Below, in pieces: positions 61,439-64,000 of a DNA stretch of 64,000 nt. Every line of letters starts with the position of its first letter. The stretch's first letter is position 1. The notes below the pieces were generated by a model that made no database searches, was not told the origin of the DNA, and saw only the letters and a list, made by a program, of their open reading frames with translations. The position numbers and the translations under genes were made by a program. This stretch comes from an uncultured Bacteroidales bacterium (GTDB lineage Bacteria; Bacteroidota; Bacteroidia; Bacteroidales; UBA932), in contig CALUPB010000003.1 of the NCBI GenBank assembly GCA_944322585.1, positions 186,001-250,000 on the forward strand, written 5' to 3'.

Positions 61439-63802
61439 TCATTCAAAGAAATAATCTCCCGACATGCTGCCGGAAGCTGACTTCGCGTCATTGTCGCTCC
61501 CGTCGCAGTCGAGGTTGAGATGCATTCCGGCAGGAGCGATGAACCTGTCATCCTCCGATATGCCGAGCGTACCGTCCGCGAGAACCTTGTCCATGAATAT
61601 TCCCCATATCGGCAATGCCATGTTGGAACCTCCGCCGAGAGCAAGGGACTCGAAATGTATCTGCCTGTCCTCGGCCCCGACCCATGCTCCTCCCATAATG
61701 GTCGGAGTATAACCGATGAACCATCCGTCGGCCTGGTCGTTCGTGGTTCCGGTCTTGCCGGCCATCTCCCCTTTGAGTCCGTATTTCACCCTCAGACGGA
61801 TGGCGGTACCGCTGTTGACCACTCCCTGCATGAGGTTTGCCATCAGATACGCCGTCTGTTCGCTTACAGCCTCCCTCTTGTGGCTGCTGAATTCGCCTAT
61901 CACATTGCCCATATTGTCCTCGATACGCGTGACGAAAAGCGGCTCGACATATACTCCCTGTGACGGGAATGTGTTGTACGCGGCTATCATCTCGTACGGT
62001 GAAAGGTCGCAGGAGCCTACACAAAGGGACGGGACTTCAGGAAGATAGCTTCCGATACCCATCTTGCGCATCATCTCCACCATGGCCGCAGGACCGAACT
62101 GCTTCATCAGATAGGCCGAGATATTGTTGGAACTTTTGGTCAGTCCCCATTTCAGAGTCACGGTCTGGCCTATCCACTCATCCCTGTCTGTACTTTTCGG
62201 TGTCCATGTATCCTCAGGCTTGTCCCCGACGATGAACGTCTGGGGGACATTCATCACCTTGTCGCACGGAGACATTCCCTCCTGCATGGCAAGCGTATAA
62301 AGGAAAGGCTTGATGGTCGACCCTACCTGACGCTTGCCCTGACGGAGATTGTCATACTTGAAATAACGGTAATCCGGGCCCCCGACATATGCCTTCACAT
62401 GACCGGTGACCGGTTCAAGAACCATAAAGCCTGCCCGGAGAAAGGATTTGTAATATTTAATGGAATCATCCGGAGTCATGACAGTATCCGCATAGCCCTT
62501 ACTGTTCCATGCGAACACCCTCATCTTCGTTTTCTCCCTGAAACTCTTCTCTATTTCGGATGCCGATGCCCCGCGGGCCTTCATCATCCTGTACCGGTCG
62601 CTCCACCGGCGTGCCTGCTCCATCAGAAGATCGACCGTCGCCTGATCCACCTCATCCGAGAAAGGCTTGTTCTTCTTCCACTTCATGTCGCGCCAGAAAG
62701 CTTTCTGGAGATCCTTGCTCAGATGTTCCCTCACGGCCTCTTCCGCATACTGCTGCATCCGGTAATTAATGGTAGTGTATATCTTCAGCCCGTCCTTATC
62801 GAGGCTGTACCTCGAACCGTCAGCCTTGAAATTCTTGTTCAGCCATCCGTACAGGGCGTTGTTCATCCACTGGAGAGAATCCACCCTGTAATCCTCATAC
62901 TGGGCATATGAAGAGCGCTTCGGCTCCTTTGCCGACATAGTCCGGCGCAGCATATCCCTGAAATAAGGGGCTATGCCCGCATTATGGTCAAGCACCTGAT
63001 ATGTAAGGTTTATGGGGATCAGGCTTATCGAATCGCATTCGGCCTGCGTGATGTATCCGGCCTTGGCCATCTGTCCTATCACGAAATTCCTGCGCTCAAG
63101 GGCCTTGTCAGGATTGAGTACCGGATTATAGCGGGTCGGCTTGTTGACCATACCGACCAGCATTGCGCTCTCTTCCACCGTCAGATCACGAGGATTTTTC
63201 CCGAAAAAGGTCTTGGACGCCGCCTGGATGCCGTAGGCGTTGCTGCCGAAGAAGATGGCGTTCATATACATGTCCATGATCTCCTCCTTGGTATAGTTCC
63301 TCTCCAACTTCACTGCTGTAATCCATTCTTTCAGTTTGATCCACACCATCTTCATCTGACGGCCCCCCGGGATCCGGCTGCTGACGTCCTCCCTCGGATA
63401 CAGGGTCTTCGCGAGCTGTTGCGTTATGGTACTTCCGCCACCCTGGCCGCTGTCCCCCATCAGAAGCGTCTTGAAAAGCACCCTTGCCAGACTGACGAAA
63501 TCAATGCCCGAATGCCGGTAGAACCTGACATCCTCAGTCGCTATCGCCGCATTGACAAGATTGGGGGACAGATCATCGTAACTGACGTATGACCTGTTCT
63601 CTATATGGAATGTAGTGAGTGTCTCCCCTCCTTCGGCTATCACCTGTGTAGCGAGCTTGCTCTCCGGATTCTCCAGTTCCTCGAACGAAGGGATGTCGGC
63701 AAACGCCCACACCAGGAGAAGAAGCATGAGTACTACGGCTACCGGTACTGTCACTATGGCCCAGAACCAGCGTATTATCCTTTTTTTTGTAACCTCTTTC
63801 AT
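61439..63802 (-). CDS. mrcA: Class A penicillin-binding protein (PBP1A-like)
   Basis: Polymerises and cross-links peptidoglycan. 787 residues: short cytoplasmic tail and membrane anchor (about 10-33), glycosyltransferase family 51 domain (about 55-235; ATEDVRFYRHSGIDFVSLARVL with the catalytic Glu, GGSTITQQLAKTLYPRE, KEWITAVKLERNYTKEEIMDMYMN), then the transpeptidase domain with S495 in GSTIKPFLYTLA (SxxK), SSNNIS (SxN) and K683 in GKTGTTNDQADGWFIGYTP. It ends with a short Ser/Gly/Asp tail. A -7 element (TAAATTTG, 63880-63887) lies upstream. The 123 bases to ddl hold nothing recognisable. Confidence 0.94.
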   Translation of the reverse strand: MKEVTKKRIIRWFWAIVTVPVAVVLMLLLLVWAFADIPSFEELENPESKLATQVIAEGGETLTTFHIENRSYVSYDDLSPNLVNAAIATEDVRFYRHSGIDFVSLARVLFKTLLMGDSGQGGGSTITQQLAKTLYPREDVSSRIPGGRQMKMVWIKLKEWITAVKLERNYTKEEIMDMYMNAIFFGSNAYGIQAASKTFFGKNPRDLTVEESAMLVGMVNKPTRYNPVLNPDKALERRNFVIGQMAKAGYITQAECDSISLIPINLTYQVLDHNAGIAPYFRDMLRRTMSAKEPKRSSYAQYEDYRVDSLQWMNNALYGWLNKNFKADGSRYSLDKDGLKIYTTINYRMQQYAEEAVREHLSKDLQKAFWRDMKWKKNKPFSDEVDQATVDLLMEQARRWSDRYRMMKARGASASEIEKSFREKTKMRVFAWNSKGYADTVMTPDDSIKYYKSFLRAGFMVLEPVTGHVKAYVGGPDYRYFKYDNLRQGKRQVGSTIKPFLYTLAMQEGMSPCDKVMNVPQTFIVGDKPEDTWTPKSTDRDEWIGQTVTLKWGLTKSSNNISAYLMKQFGPAAMVEMMRKMGIGSYLPEVPSLCVGSCDLSPYEMIAAYNTFPSQGVYVEPLFVTRIEDNMGNVIGEFSSHKREAVSEQTAYLMANLMQGVVNSGTAIRLRVKYGLKGEMAGKTGTTNDQADGWFIGYTPTIMGGAWVGAEDRQIHFESLALGGGSNMALPIWGIFMDKVLADGTLGISEDDRFIAPAGMHLNLDCDGSDNDAKSASGSMSGDYFFE

Positions 63803-63879
63803 TTCAAGTCAGTCTGCGGGGCTCGCCCAAAAGAGTACCTGAAATCCCTCCTTTTGAGTCACCCTCTCATGTAAACCTG

Positions 63880-63910
63880 CAAATTTAACAACAAATTTCA
63901 TCCCTGCAAC
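63880..63910 (-). promoter_or_regulatory. Promoter of the penicillin-binding protein gene
   Basis: TAAATTTG (63880-63887, minus strand) is the -7 element; GTTG (63907-63910) is an imperfect -33 element 19 bases upstream. The ATG lies 77 bases downstream. No gene is visible from 63911 to the window end. Confidence 0.55.
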
Positions 63911-64000
63911 CGGAAATTTCCCCGTTTTTCCTCACATTCCGGGAAAGGGCGAAACCGGGAAGAGACAAAAAAATTTGGAAAATTGCCCGGATTGTTCGTT

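Overview
The window is chromosomal DNA of a member of the phylum Bacteroidota, most likely the order Bacteroidales. The reasons are two SusC/SusD pairs, a hybrid two-component regulator, an ECF sigma/FecR pair, a PSP1 (RicT) protein beside DNA polymerase III delta', a DAHP synthase-chorismate mutase fusion, and many starts preceded by the Bacteroidota promoter motif TAnnTTTG (some with TTTG about 20 bases upstream). Base composition looks moderate (around 50% GC), which would suit Alistipes/Rikenellaceae-like genomes, but the genus is inference. I see no tRNA, rRNA, CRISPR array, prophage or intact insertion sequence.

Layout. 1-3.8 kb: start of rplM, a tRNA-dihydrouridine synthase, then divergently pfkA and lpxK. 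3.8-8.4 kb: a minus-strand aromatic amino acid operon (pheA, aminotransferase, tyrA, DAHP synthase-chorismate mutase) behind what looks like a classical transcription attenuator: a Phe/Tyr-packed 19-residue leader peptide followed by a strong terminator. 8.5-9.9 kb: pyrH and frr. 10-12.3 kb: a lone succinate dehydrogenase cytochrome b subunit without subunits A and B, then a TrpB2-type tryptophan synthase beta chain and a structured non-coding stretch. 12.4-14.2 kb: Xaa-Pro aminopeptidase.

14.3-25.6 kb is a compact polysaccharide-utilisation-type locus: a hybrid two-component system, divergent from SusC, SusD, a GH43-like lipoprotein and a SusE/F-like lipoprotein. 25.6-33 kb is minus-strand housekeeping: holB, ricT, trmB; trxA, an outer membrane beta-barrel protein, a polyprenyl synthetase; lgt and a HAD phosphatase. 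33.2-43.5 kb is a second SusCD locus under an ECF sigma factor and FecR anti-sigma factor. Instead of a glycosidase it carries a PKD/beta-propeller lipoprotein and an endonuclease/exonuclease/phosphatase-family lipoprotein.

43.8-47.7 kb is a shortened S10 ribosomal protein operon (rplC, rplD, rplW, rplB, rpsS, rplV, rpsC) that starts without rpsJ and ends at a terminator after rpsC. 47.9-53.4 kb is a plus-strand run of dacA (c-di-AMP synthase), mutS2, yraN, manC and a YqeY-type protein. 53.5-54.8 kb is an anaerobic sulfatase-maturase-type radical SAM enzyme with no sulfatase nearby. 55-59 kb holds two large lipoproteins, one resembling fimbrillin/DUF4906 surface proteins. 59.2-63.8 kb holds cell-wall and translation genes: a class A penicillin-binding protein, ddl and prmC.

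The main candidate for a new system is the aromatic-operon attenuator. Next are the broken S10 operon, the phosphoesterase-type SusCD locus, the low-complexity inserts in several conserved enzymes, and a 33-base repeat shared by the upstream regions of two regulated genes.
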